Assembly: GCF_020531845.1 (NCBI RefSeq)
Contig: NZ_JAJAVF010000004.1
Coordinates: 290,045 to 354,044 of the forward strand
DNA from: Methylobacillus methanolivorans
Lineage (GTDB): Bacteria; Pseudomonadota; Gammaproteobacteria; Burkholderiales; Methylophilaceae
Direction of reading: 5' to 3'
Length of the DNA stretch: 64,000 nt
A program made the position numbers and the translations under genes. Below the pieces are notes generated by a model, which saw only the letters and a program-made list of their open reading frames with translations, was not told where the DNA came from and made no database searches. Every line of letters begins with the position of its first letter. The stretch's first letter is position 1. Of the stretch, positions 9,088-17,376 are shown piece by piece.

Positions 9088-11274
9088 CTAGCGCTCACCA
9101 ACAGGAATGGGTTTGATCTCATCAAAATGGTAATGTGCAATGCCCTCAAGAATGCCAGCGGCATATTGCCCCTGGGCAAAGTAGACTTGCTCCATGCCAC
9201 GCAGCTTTTCCAGCTCCTCGCTATGATTGCCCACCACAACGCCCAGCGTGTCGCCAACCAGCATCTCGTGGTCATTGCCCGAGTCGCCAGCCACCAGGAA
9301 ATGCCGCACAGGGACTCCCCATTTATATGCCAGGTAGCGAATGGCATGGCCCTTGGAGGCGCGGATGGGCAAGAGGTCGAGGAATTCGTTGTGCGAGTAA
9401 ATGAGTTGCGCGAATAGTTGTTGGTCGCGCAGGCGACGGTTCATCTCTTCGATGGGCAGCATCTTGCCTGGGTCGACGATATAGCTGAGCTTGAATTCGC
9501 GCTGGTTTTCCGCCGCTTGCAAGGTGAGGCCCGGGAAATCTTTCATGGCTTCTTGCAGTGCTTCACGGCGCCATTTATGGCGGATATGGTTGGCCCAGCC
9601 GGTATCGGGGATCAGGCGTGCACCATAGTGGATTTCACTACCGACAGAGCTAATGAGCACTTCAGGGATGGGAACCTGCCATTGCTTGAGAATGGCGACT
9701 GCGCTGTCTATCGGGCGACCAGTGGCAATGCCAAAGGCAAATTTTCCCTTGTGTTCCTTGAGCCAGTTGACCAATTGGCGCAGTGAACGCTTATCGCCTA
9801 GCAAGGTATTGTCAATGTCGCTGATCAAGGCGGAATTGACCAGTGGCATATAGGATTTTCCAGAGTCCAGCGTGATGACGAGCTGGCGGCGCCAGCGTTT
9901 GCGGTCACGCCGCAGCACGTGGCGTACCTGCTTCATGTAGGTATTCACATGAGCAGGCCAGTTGTAGTGGCGCTTGATGCCTGCGAGGCCATTCTTGGCC
10001 CAGGTGCGCCAGCGTTTCTTGTCAGCCAACACCTCTTTCAAGGCAGCTGCAATAGCGCTGCTGTCCAGCGTATTGGCGAGCAGGCCACTACGGCAATTGT
10101 GCACAATGTCGCGCGGGCCGCCATCGTCTGGCGCGACAAATGGCAGGCCGCTGGCCGCGGCTTCGATCAGGGTCAGGCCGAATGGTTCGGTGAGGGCTGC
10201 ATTGACGAACACCCCGCGACGGCGTGCTGCCAGGCGGTAGAGCTCTGGGATATCCTCCTGCGAGACATGCTTGGGGATGGCGACCTTGCCCCAGAGATCG
10301 TAGCGATCAATATCCAGCAGTAATTCCTGCATAACTTGTTGCTGGGACTCTTCCAGGTCGCGAATGTCGTCGCGGGTGCCAGCGATGATCAGCAGGTTAG
10401 CCTGTGCTTGTAGTTCTTCACTCTCGCCAAAGGCCGCGATCAAGCCCTTGAGGTTTTTGCGTACTTCCGGGCGGCATATGGTGAGGATGAGTGGTTTGTC
10501 TGGCGCAGAAAAAAAGCGGTTTGTGCTTGCTTGTAGTTCCTCGGAAATTTTCCGGCGGCCAGGAGGCGAAAAACGCGTGGTATTGGTACCGGGTGGGATG
10601 ACACGAAAGCGCTGGTGGTCGAAGTGCCGGTAGAGGCTGTATTGCTCATCAATCTCCTGTTGTGTGCTGGTGATGATCATGGAGGCATGCTCCAACACAG
10701 ACTCTTCAGCGGCAATCCGGCGCTCGAAATTGAATTGCCGTTCTATCGTGGCAGCCTTGCGGCCCGAAGCAAGCAGGCGCTCACGCTTGGGGTGCCCGAG
10801 CGAGTGCCCGGTATGCACCTGAGGGATGCCGAGCAGCAACGATAACTGCTGCCCAACATAGCCTGCATCGGCATAGTGGGTATGCAGCAGGTCGGGTAGT
10901 CTTCCGCCTTGGTTACGCAGGAAATGCAGGCATTGGTCTACCATCTGGTCAAGATGTGGCCAGAGCGATTCCTTGCGCAGGTAGCGCTTGGGGCCGCAGG
11001 GTAGGCGGATGATGCGCGCATTGTGTTCCAACTGCTCCTCAGGGATGCTGTAATCCAGCGGCAGGCTGTCATCGTCGATGCGTCGCGTGAGTAGATCGAT
11101 TTTTTCTACGAGAGGATGCTTGCCCAAGGCGCGGGCCAATTCGACCACATAGGTGATTTGCCCACCAGTATCGGCATCACGGCCCAGTTCGAGGTTTTCG
11201 GAACGGATCAGGCCGTGCATGCTGATCATGAGGATATAGATTGGGCGCTCACCGGGGGCACTCATAGCTGCCAT
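9088..11274 (-). CDS. sps: Sucrose-phosphate synthase with fused phosphatase-like domain
   Basis: A 728-residue two-part protein. Residues 1-470 are a GT4 glycosyltransferase (SMHGLIRSENLELGRDADTG near the N-terminus, HTGHSLGHPKRERLL, and a C-terminal EPFGLTLIEAAASGLP donor-binding motif). Residues 490-728 are an HAD sucrose-phosphatase-like domain with DIDNTLLG (DxDxT) and VAGDSGNDHEML. It should make sucrose-6-phosphate from UDP-glucose and fructose-6-phosphate, and possibly dephosphorylate it. Two starts are possible: ATG 11274, or ATG 11265, which overlaps the frk stop as ATGA. Sucrose serves as a compatible solute in such bacteria. Confidence 0.93.
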   Translation of the reverse strand: MAAMSAPGERPIYILMISMHGLIRSENLELGRDADTGGQITYVVELARALGKHPLVEKIDLLTRRIDDDSLPLDYSIPEEQLEHNARIIRLPCGPKRYLRKESLWPHLDQMVDQCLHFLRNQGGRLPDLLHTHYADAGYVGQQLSLLLGIPQVHTGHSLGHPKRERLLASGRKAATIERQFNFERRIAAEESVLEHASMIITSTQQEIDEQYSLYRHFDHQRFRVIPPGTNTTRFSPPGRRKISEELQASTNRFFSAPDKPLILTICRPEVRKNLKGLIAAFGESEELQAQANLLIIAGTRDDIRDLEESQQQVMQELLLDIDRYDLWGKVAIPKHVSQEDIPELYRLAARRRGVFVNAALTEPFGLTLIEAAASGLPFVAPDDGGPRDIVHNCRSGLLANTLDSSAIAAALKEVLADKKRWRTWAKNGLAGIKRHYNWPAHVNTYMKQVRHVLRRDRKRWRRQLVITLDSGKSYMPLVNSALISDIDNTLLGDKRSLRQLVNWLKEHKGKFAFGIATGRPIDSAVAILKQWQVPIPEVLISSVGSEIHYGARLIPDTGWANHIRHKWRREALQEAMKDFPGLTLQAAENQREFKLSYIVDPGKMLPIEEMNRRLRDQQLFAQLIYSHNEFLDLLPIRASKGHAIRYLAYKWGVPVRHFLVAGDSGNDHEMLVGDTLGVVVGNHSEELEKLRGMEQVYFAQGQYAAGILEGIAHYHFDEIKPIPVGER

Positions 11275-12197
11275 GCCTTTTTGTATGGCGCATAAAAATC
11301 TGCGGAGGCAGGCGCTGCACCACGCACGCCGCAGAGTGCGGCGGCAAATTGATTGGCGCGTTCTAGCGTGATATCGGCAGGCCAGCCCTTTAATATGCCG
11401 AGGATAAAAGCCGAGGCGAATGCATCGCCTGCGCCCACGGTGTCGGCAAAGATTTTAGGCGGCTCTGCGCCATTGACCGTGCTGATGTCGCCTGCATTAT
11501 CCATCAACCATCCGCCTTCCTCGCCCTCTGTCACCAGCAATAAATCGAGGTTAAAGCGCTTGATCAATGCGGCGGCGTGTTCCTGCGCGGTGCGCCCGGG
11601 CAGTCGTAGCATATTGACCAAGGTCGCCAGTTCTTCATTGTTCAATTTGACGATATCGGCGCGTAGCAGGGAGCGGCGTACGGTGTGCTTGTCGTACCAG
11701 GGATTGCGCAGGTTGATATCGAGAAAACGTGGGCTGGTGCCGTAGTTGAGGAAGTTATCCACGGCCAGGCGTGATTCCATATTGCGTTGCGCCAATGTGC
11801 CGAAATACACCAAGTCCGGCTTGGTGGCCATGGTCACCATATGGGTGACACCAGCATGGATGTAGTCATAAGCCTGGGCTGGCAAGATGTCGAATTCGTG
11901 CCCGGTTTCGGTGATGTTTACCTTGACTTGCCCTGTCGGGTTGACCGGGTCGATTTGCACACCGCTGATATCCATATCCAGGTGCTGCATTTCATCCAGT
12001 AGTTCGCGGCCCAGCTCGTCCTGGCCGATACGGGTAATCATGACCGGGTGCAGGCCAAAGGCTTGCAGGTGGCGCGCAACATTGAAAGGTGCGCCGCCAA
12101 GCACGCTGCCATCGGGAAAAACATCGGCAAGCACTTCGCCGAAAATGGCAACCGCATGGCCGTTGTGTTGCTTGAAGTCACGTTGAGGTAGTGCCAC
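11262..12197 (-). CDS. frk: PfkB-family fructokinase
   Basis: A sugar kinase of 311 residues in the PfkB/ribokinase family: LGGAPFNVARHL near the N-terminus and the C-terminal anion-hole motif DTVGAGDAFASAF with catalytic Asp. It would phosphorylate fructose released by amylosucrase, closing the sucrose cycle. I chose the GTG at 12197 because GGAG lies six bases upstream and the domain begins right after it; the frame remains open for 46 more codons through a structured leader, which I regard as untranslated. Its stop overlaps the sps start. Confidence 0.92.
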   Translation of the reverse strand: MALPQRDFKQHNGHAVAIFGEVLADVFPDGSVLGGAPFNVARHLQAFGLHPVMITRIGQDELGRELLDEMQHLDMDISGVQIDPVNPTGQVKVNITETGHEFDILPAQAYDYIHAGVTHMVTMATKPDLVYFGTLAQRNMESRLAVDNFLNYGTSPRFLDINLRNPWYDKHTVRRSLLRADIVKLNNEELATLVNMLRLPGRTAQEHAAALIKRFNLDLLLVTEGEEGGWLMDNAGDISTVNGAEPPKIFADTVGAGDAFASAFILGILKGWPADITLERANQFAAALCGVRGAAPASADFYAPYKKAWQL

Positions 12198-12230
12198 TGT
12201 TGCTCCTTTATTTATTATGTACAGCAGCTG

Positions 12231-12300
12231 ACAAAACCCATCTGTTAGATGCTTTACCTTTGCAAGGCTAAAGCACCTGGATGACCAGGTTGGGTTTTGT
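12231..12300 (-). promoter_or_regulatory. Structured leader of the frk-sps-ams operon (candidate RNA element)
   Basis: Complementary segments stack into a three-way-junction-like fold. An outer 10-bp stem pairs 12231-12240 (ACAAAACCCA) with 12291-12300. Inside are a hairpin pairing 12251-12260 with 12264-12274 (one bulge) and a 6-bp ACCTGG-ATGA-CCAGGT hairpin at 12275-12290 that abuts the outer stem. A further hairpin, CGCTC/GAGCG, lies at 12305-12319. The element ends about 25 bases before the frk ribosome site. It does not match a riboswitch consensus I recognise. A processing or termination element for the upstream gene is the alternative. Confidence 0.5.
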
Positions 12301-12350
12301 AAGCCGCTCTCAGGGAGCGCAAGGCGGGATGACAAGCGGCAGGCGGGCTA

Positions 12351-13364
12351 TCAGACGACGATGAGCGTGCTCCAGTCGTTACCAACTTCATTGAGCAGTC
12401 GAGCAAGCGCCTTGCTCTTGCTACGGTAGTTGTCTGTGTTGGCTTCCCAGCGTTGCTTGACCGACTTGTGTATTGGCCCAGAGATGGTACGGACATGCTC
12501 TTCACGGGCCAGGTAAATGCCTTTGCGCTCATTGTGTTGCTGGTCATGTGCATCAGGTTGGATGGCATTCTTGAGATGAGGTTCAAAAATTAAGCCGGTT
12601 TGTTCTGCTTCGCCTATCATCCACTGTGCCGCACAGTAGCTTAAACCGGGCTGGGGGTAGCCGCCGCCAATATCGGAATGTACCCCGGCAAACCACACTT
12701 GCTTTAAGTCCAGCCCAGGTTTTTCGCTCCACAAGGTAGGCTCGAAATCCTGGCGATTTTCATCAATCGATACGGCATGACGCGCATGCAGGATGATCTT
12801 GCTGGGCTCGGTATCATGGAACAGGAATTCACGTTCGCCCAATGTGCCCCAGAAGGGGATGGGGATGCCAAGCGCCCCTACCGTATCCCAGGCGCCAACA
12901 AACTCAATGTAGGTAATATCAGCGACAGCATAGGCCTGGCGGAATGCCGTAGCTTCGGGGGCATTGGGGCCACTGCTGCGGGAGCGTTTGCGATAGAGCT
13001 TATAGGCCTCGCTGATACGGCCTGCATGTTCCCGCTTCAGCAAGCCGCTGTTGCGGATAAAGCCTGCTAGCGAGCGCACGGTGTAAGCACCGCGGCTGAA
13101 GCCGAAGAAATACAACTGATCACCGGGATCGTAGTTGTGCACGAGGAAGCGGTAGCAATCCGTGATGTTCTTGTCGATACCAGCGCCGGTGATGCCCGCG
13201 GTGATCTTGTTCCCATCCGAGCCTATGCCCCAGTCGTAAAACGCTACCTGCTCAATCCCTCCCGTATTCGGTCTGACGGCTTGCGCCATGTGCAGCACAT
13301 TGGTGGGCTGGGATTGCTCGGGCGAATTCCAGGTGCCATCGGCGAAAATCGCGATTCTTTTCAT
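12351..13364 (-). CDS. DUF2235 alpha/beta-hydrolase (Tle1-like phospholipase fold)
   Basis: A 337-residue protein of the DUF2235 family, beginning RIAIFADGTWNSP and containing FFGFSRGAYTVRSLAGFI near residue 90. The GFSRG is the serine-nucleophile elbow, and GVHSDIGGGYP near 230 is a conserved later motif. Some members are type VI secretion phospholipase effectors, but no secretion gene is near, so a housekeeping hydrolase is as likely. Substrate unknown. GGGGAG precedes the ATG. It runs in the same direction as frk, with a structured spacer between. Confidence 0.85.
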   Translation of the reverse strand: MKRIAIFADGTWNSPEQSQPTNVLHMAQAVRPNTGGIEQVAFYDWGIGSDGNKITAGITGAGIDKNITDCYRFLVHNYDPGDQLYFFGFSRGAYTVRSLAGFIRNSGLLKREHAGRISEAYKLYRKRSRSSGPNAPEATAFRQAYAVADITYIEFVGAWDTVGALGIPIPFWGTLGEREFLFHDTEPSKIILHARHAVSIDENRQDFEPTLWSEKPGLDLKQVWFAGVHSDIGGGYPQPGLSYCAAQWMIGEAEQTGLIFEPHLKNAIQPDAHDQQHNERKGIYLAREEHVRTISGPIHKSVKQRWEANTDNYRSKSKALARLLNEVGNDWSTLIVV

Positions 13365-13450
13365 GGTTGCTCCCCTTGTGTCAGTTAGTTAATCAATACT
13401 TTTCCTTTTGCTGCGAGATAGTGGTTATAAGCTTGGATGATGCTGGAAAT

Positions 13451-13479
13451 AAAAAAACCACAGTTGCCTGTGGTTTTTT
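13451..13479 (-). terminator. Rho-independent terminator after the dienelactone hydrolase gene
   Basis: A CCACAG-TTGC-CTGTGG hairpin is flanked by an A-run on the left and a T-run on the right, so read on the reverse strand the stem is followed by seven T residues. It lies eight bases beyond the end of the dienelactone hydrolase gene. Confidence 0.85.
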
Positions 13480-13486
13480 GAAGTGC

Positions 13487-14221
13487 TTACAGCGTATTGC
13501 TGAACAGCTGCAAGGCTAGCTGGTAGCCTGTGGCGGCGAGCTGTGGATCATAGCGCTCGCCTTCGTCGCGCATGAAGGCGTGCTGGCCATTGAACTCGTG
13601 CCAGGTGAAGCTGAGGCCTGCGTCCGTCAATTGTTGGTAAACCTGCACGCGGCCTGCTGTCGGGATATGGTTGTCCTGCTTGCCCCAGATCATGAGCAGT
13701 TCGCCCTTGATGTCGGCCAGGCGTTCCATGCTGTGCTGGCCGGGCTTGTTGGGGATAACTTGGGTATGAAGGTCGGTAGCGTAGAAGCAGGCGGTGGCCT
13801 TTACTTCTGGTTGCAGGGCGGCACGGAATGCAAGATGGCCACCAATACAGAAACCTGCGGCACCGATGTTGCCGTTGAACCATGGCTGGGTTTGTACCCA
13901 TTCGATCATAGCGCGGTTGTCGCTGTCGTAGCCTTGCACATCCTTGGCAGATTTGTCGGCATTGCCCTTGTCGCGGCCGGCGTCGTCATAGGCAAGCACG
14001 GTGCCAATCGGGTTGAGTTCGTGGAACACTTCGGGTACCAGCACGGCATAGCCGTGGCCAGCGATGATCTTGGCAGCACGTTCGATAGGGCCGGTTTGCT
14101 GGAAAATCTCTGAATAGAACAGGATCACAGGGAAACGGCCTTCGCCGGCAGGGCGGTGCACATAGGTGCGCATGGTGCCGGTTGGGGTTTCTAGGTCGAC
14201 GATATGGCTTTGAATCAGCAT
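13487..14221 (-). CDS. Dienelactone hydrolase family protein
   Basis: An alpha/beta hydrolase of 244 residues. The nucleophile elbow is GFCIGG (Cys near residue 123, as in dienelactone hydrolases rather than Ser); the acid Asp is in WGKQDNHIP and the catalytic His in FNGQHAFM. Substrates of the family include dienelactone and other small esters or lactones. The ATG at 14221 is preferred because GGGAGGAG lies upstream. The gene stands alone and ends at a strong terminator. Confidence 0.9.
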   Translation of the reverse strand: MLIQSHIVDLETPTGTMRTYVHRPAGEGRFPVILFYSEIFQQTGPIERAAKIIAGHGYAVLVPEVFHELNPIGTVLAYDDAGRDKGNADKSAKDVQGYDSDNRAMIEWVQTQPWFNGNIGAAGFCIGGHLAFRAALQPEVKATACFYATDLHTQVIPNKPGQHSMERLADIKGELLMIWGKQDNHIPTAGRVQVYQQLTDAGLSFTWHEFNGQHAFMRDEGERYDPQLAATGYQLALQLFSNTL

Positions 14222-14329
14222 TGCGTGGCTCCTCCCACAAAAATAATTATCAATGAACTGCCTATATTCTATCGCGCCGGAGGCGATTCCGGCAGGGCTA
14301 TGCAGCAGATGTGTGGGTGAAGTGTTGGC

Positions 14330-14363
14330 AAGCCAGCCCCGCAAGTGGGCAGTGGGCTGGCTT
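14330..14363 (-). terminator. Strong hairpin downstream of the PsiF-repeat gene
   Basis: A perfect 10-bp inverted repeat (AAGCCAGCCC at 14330-14339 with its complement at 14354-14363, loop of 14) begins nine bases past the stop codon. Only a weak T-tract follows, so it may be a terminator or a 3'-end stabilising hairpin. Confidence 0.5.
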
Positions 14364-14372
14364 CAGGAGGGC

Positions 14373-14780
14373 TTAGTTGGCGGAGAGGCAACTTTTCATG
14401 AAGGTTTTGCGGGCATCACCTGTCAGGCTCTTTTTGCCTGCTTCGGCATTACAGCTTTTCATTTTTTGTTGCTGGGTATTGCCTGCGGCTTCAGGTGCGC
14501 CGGAAAGGCAGTTCTTCATGAATGCCTTGCGCTCGTCGCCCTTGAGGCTTTTTTCGCCTGCTGAGGCGTTGCATGATTTCATGCGTTCCTGCTGGCTATT
14601 GGCGGGGGTATCGGCAGTGGCGGATAAGCATGATTTCATGAAGTCCTTGCGCGCATCACCGCTCAGGTTTTTGGAGGCTGCCTCGGTATTGCAGGATTTC
14701 ATCTTCTCCTGCTGTGGGTTGGCCTGGGCAGTGCTGATACAGAGAATAGATAACAACAGGGTGCTCATTAGCAGTTTCAT
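14373..14780 (-). CDS. Exported protein with three PsiF repeats
   Basis: A 135-residue protein with an N-terminal signal peptide (residues 1-20, ending AQAN) followed by three near-identical repeats of about 35 residues: QQEKMKSCN, then LSGDARKDFMKSCLS. Each repeat has two cysteines that could pair in the periplasm. This is the PsiF repeat family, named after a phosphate-starvation-inducible E. coli gene; biochemical function is unknown. GAGGAGA precedes the ATG. A divergent two-repeat relative is encoded at 30206. Confidence 0.85.
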   Translation of the reverse strand: MKLLMSTLLLSILCISTAQANPQQEKMKSCNTEAASKNLSGDARKDFMKSCLSATADTPANSQQERMKSCNASAGEKSLKGDERKAFMKNCLSGAPEAAGNTQQQKMKSCNAEAGKKSLTGDARKTFMKSCLSAN

Positions 14781-14899
14781 TGCAAGATTCTCCTCGTGGG
14801 GGTGATTGCGCCAAAGGCTGGCGTTGGGGATTACCTGCTTATCTTACTGCGAATTTCGGCTTGTGTAGTGAGCGGAAAAGTAGCGATGACAATTGTTGA

Positions 14900-15004
14900 C
14901 TAAAAAAGCTTTTCCGCGATATCCATGATCATATGCTGAATATAGATGACGCCTAGTGCCAGCGCGTTGGCGATGCGTAGCAGAGATTGACTGAAAAACT
15001 GCAT
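14900..15004 (-). CDS. 34-residue small protein downstream of the YejM-like gene
   Basis: A short ORF starts at ATG 15004 with AGGAG nine bases upstream and stops at TAG 14900. The peptide begins MQFFSQSLLRIANALALG and has a hydrophobic or amphipathic core (LALGVIYIQHMIM), suggesting membrane association. It begins 17 bases after the sulfatase gene, in the same direction, so it is probably its operon partner. I do not recognise the family. Support rests on the ribosome site and spacing. Confidence 0.5.
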   Translation of the reverse strand: MQFFSQSLLRIANALALGVIYIQHMIMDIAEKLF

Positions 15005-15020
15005 GGTGATGCTCCTGACT

Positions 15021-16901
15021 TCATGATGTTTTATCCAGGAAGCGCGTCAGGTCATGCATGATTTGCAGCATGATGTTGACCTGTTGTTTTTGCGCCTCCG
15101 CGTTACCGGCAGGATTGAGTGCCTCGTCGTTGGCACTGCTGATCTTGCTCCTGGCATACCCACTGACATTCATGGAGAGCTTGATGGCCTTGTCGACATA
15201 AGCGATCCGGCTCCAGTCGGAAATATACGCGTACTGCCGTTCTGGACCGTGCAAGAGATCGTGACCCAGTGCATAGTCAGCCACCGGGTTTTCCACGCCA
15301 AGATAAGGCATCAGGGTGGGCACGATGTCCATATGGCTCGTAAGCTTGTCGTGAACACCTGCTGGCACATCGGGTAGCCAAAGCACCAACGGGGTGCGCA
15401 CTTGCTCGTTGACGAAGGTGGAATTGTGGCCCCAATAGCCGCGCTCCATGAACTCCTCGCCATGATCCCCGACCAGTATGACAATGGTGTGATCAAGCAA
15501 CTGGTGCTGTTCTAGGTAATCAAAAATGCGGCCAAACTGGCTGTCGAGATGATGCACGGCGTTGATGTAGCGGTTCTTGATCGGCTCGATGTCATGCATC
15601 AGTGCTTCCCGGCTCAGCGTGGCATAGTTGATGTCATCCTTGTATGGGCGACGAATGACGCTTTCTTCAGGAAAGTAATAGCGGGCATGCGGTGACTCGA
15701 AAAACATGAAACTAAAAAACGGCTTGGATTGGTCATGACTGCCGATGAAGTGCAGCAGGTCGTTGACGTTCTGCCTGTCGTTCATCCAGCCTGGCTTGCC
15801 GTTTTTTTGTAGGGCTTGCATATGTTCAACGGGCACATGGCTGAAGATAGTGCGATCAAACTCCGGGTAGCTGAACATGGCGCTGGTATAGAGGCTCATG
15901 TCATAGCCTTGTTGCTGCAATACATCAATGATGGCGGCGCCGCGCTGATCGCGCAGGAAGGGGAACCAATAATTACCCGGTAGCCCGGTGAACATGCTGA
16001 ACACGCCCATGCGCGTGCCGTTGCCGCCGCTGTAGTTGTGAGTGTAGCGTTGTGCTCGCTGTGCGAATTCCCAGGTACGCGGCATGACTTCGGGGTTAAG
16101 CATGTCCGCGCGCCAGGATTCTGCCGTGAGCCAGAGGATGTTGTACGGCTTGGCGGGAGCCTTGATGGACAAGGGATTTAAAGGGTAATTCAGTCGACCA
16201 TCAATGCGCAGTTTAGGCCGTTCAGCAATATTCATCCCCAGGTGCTTGAACAGGCCCTTGGCGGTGACAGTCTGGAAGAAAGGCACTTGCTCGGCCAGCT
16301 CTGTCGTGGCGGTCTTGCCCATGGCATCTTGTGCTGCATACCCTAGGTGGACGCCTACAGTTGCCAACAGCAAGAGTGTGATGGCCCATTTCAGGGAAGG
16401 GGCCTTGGTTGTCCGGCGTTGCTTGCCTAGAAGATGAGCCAGAAACAACAAGGCGAGTTGCAGGATAACGAATCCGGCAGCAATCAACCCGAAACCCAGG
16501 CTGGATTCTGCACTGCCGCCCAGCGAATCGATACCGCCTGGCGTTGTCACCAGGTTGATAATGAAGCCATTGATGAAGGTGCCATACAGCGTATAGAGCT
16601 TGGCATTGGCATACAGTAGCAAGGTGGTGACGCTGGTGGTGAGCACGCCCGTGACGTAGGCAGGCCAGGTATGCTTGCGTAATAACCGATAGACAAGCCA
16701 GGTTAACAGCGCGGAGGGAAGTAGATAATAAGCGCTATACGAGAGCCAGCTTGCCGCAACAAGGGCAAAGCTGGTGAGGCCTGCTTGCCATGCTTCTTGT
16801 AACTGAATGCTATCTGAGGCAAGCCATGCGACGGGAAAATAGCTAAGCAGATAGAAGTAAATCAAGCGGGTGGAAGTATTTAGGCTGCGCATCGGATACA
16901 T
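15021..16901 (-). CDS. YejM/PbgA-like inner-membrane sulfatase-fold protein
   Basis: About 626 residues: five hydrophobic segments in the first 200, then a periplasmic alkaline-phosphatase-fold domain (ILWLTAESWRADMLNPEVMP near 270, SGGNGTRMGVFSMFTGLPG near 305, VGDHGEEFMERGYWGHNST near 490). The layout matches DUF3413/sulfatase proteins such as YejM (PbgA), which monitor lipopolysaccharide and bind cardiolipin, and the LtaS and phosphoethanolamine-transferase group. Thr in GGNGTR is where such transferases have their nucleophile. The start is uncertain: ATGs at 16901 and 16892 and a TTG at 16943 all lack a good ribosome site, and a hairpin covers this region. Confidence 0.82.
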   Translation of the reverse strand: MYPMRSLNTSTRLIYFYLLSYFPVAWLASDSIQLQEAWQAGLTSFALVAASWLSYSAYYLLPSALLTWLVYRLLRKHTWPAYVTGVLTTSVTTLLLYANAKLYTLYGTFINGFIINLVTTPGGIDSLGGSAESSLGFGLIAAGFVILQLALLFLAHLLGKQRRTTKAPSLKWAITLLLLATVGVHLGYAAQDAMGKTATTELAEQVPFFQTVTAKGLFKHLGMNIAERPKLRIDGRLNYPLNPLSIKAPAKPYNILWLTAESWRADMLNPEVMPRTWEFAQRAQRYTHNYSGGNGTRMGVFSMFTGLPGNYWFPFLRDQRGAAIIDVLQQQGYDMSLYTSAMFSYPEFDRTIFSHVPVEHMQALQKNGKPGWMNDRQNVNDLLHFIGSHDQSKPFFSFMFFESPHARYYFPEESVIRRPYKDDINYATLSREALMHDIEPIKNRYINAVHHLDSQFGRIFDYLEQHQLLDHTIVILVGDHGEEFMERGYWGHNSTFVNEQVRTPLVLWLPDVPAGVHDKLTSHMDIVPTLMPYLGVENPVADYALGHDLLHGPERQYAYISDWSRIAYVDKAIKLSMNVSGYARSKISSANDEALNPAGNAEAQKQQVNIMLQIMHDLTRFLDKTS

Positions 16902-16923
16902 GACGTCATGAAAGTCATGTATC
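16895..16923. repeat. Perfect 10-bp inverted repeat over the YejM-like start
   Basis: GATACATGAC at 16895-16904 is repeated inverted at 16914-16923 with a 9-base loop. The left arm overlaps the first codons of the sulfatase gene, so on its mRNA the hairpin could hide the start codon. It could also be a protein-binding palindrome. Confidence 0.6.
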
Positions 16924-17018
16924 TGTCGCAATTCTAATGCCAAGATGTATGTGATCTTTTGTGCAGTTTTGTGACTATGTAAATCAGTGGGTTATATTCT
17001 ATTGATGTGTTTGACAAT

Positions 17019-17080
17019 GTTAATTCATGTAAATTTTGCAGGGTGCTAAATACCAGTCTGCAAAATTTACATGAATTAAC
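17019..17080. repeat. 23-bp perfect inverted repeat, 16-base loop
   Basis: Bases 17019-17041 (beginning GTTAATTCATG, ending TTTTGCAG) are exactly complementary to 17058-17080. The AT-rich arms lie between the divergent YejM-like gene and the small orphan gene at 17107, 13 bases before the latter's AGGAGG site. A TTGACA hexamer at 17011-17016 sits beside the left arm. No T-tract follows, so it is not a typical terminator. It may be a paired operator, cruciform, regulatory RNA hairpin or a remnant of a small mobile repeat. Confidence 0.85.
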
Positions 17081-17106
17081 GGATGTAAAAACCAGGAGGT
17101 AATGTG

Positions 17107-17352
17107 ATGCCGCGATCATTGCAGCAGGCCGTTGAGCTTGCATTGCATGACGATTGGAATGGGGCGCATGAGATTGCGCAAGCATCGGATGAGGTGATGG
17201 CACACTGGATACACGCTGTGCTGCACAAAATCGAGGGAGATGAGTGGAATAGCCGCTATTGGTATCGACGTACCCCGCATGAGTATGAGGAGTATGCCGA
17301 CCCAAAGGCGGAGCTGCGAGCGATTGCCGCAACCTTGCAAGGCGGGGAGTAA
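17107..17352 (+). CDS. Small conserved-looking hypothetical protein, 81 residues
   Basis: A good AGGAGG site lies eight bases upstream of ATG 17107. The soluble acidic protein starts PRSLQQAVELALHDDWNGAH and has a Trp/Tyr/His-rich centre (WIHAVLHKIEGDEWNSRYWY). There is no signal peptide or membrane segment. I do not recognise a characterised family; the helical pattern resembles a TPR-like fragment, but this is only an impression. Convergent with gnd; the stop codon lies in the left part of a small GGGAGT/ACTCCC hairpin at 17345-17360. Confidence 0.7.
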   Translation: MPRSLQQAVELALHDDWNGAHEIAQASDEVMAHWIHAVLHKIEGDEWNSRYWYRRTPHEYEEYADPKAELRAIAATLQGGE

Positions 17353-17376
17353 AGACTCCCTCGCTTATCTACGTGC

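Noticed and set aside
12351..13364. Type VI secretion effector reading of the DUF2235 gene
   Set aside because: No VgrG, Hcp, PAAR or immunity gene is nearby, so the effector role is not supported.
16934..17332. 132-codon reverse frame across the inverted repeat
   Set aside because: It runs through the 23-bp repeat and opposite the 81-residue gene with its AGGAGG site; it has no ribosome site or domain-like composition.
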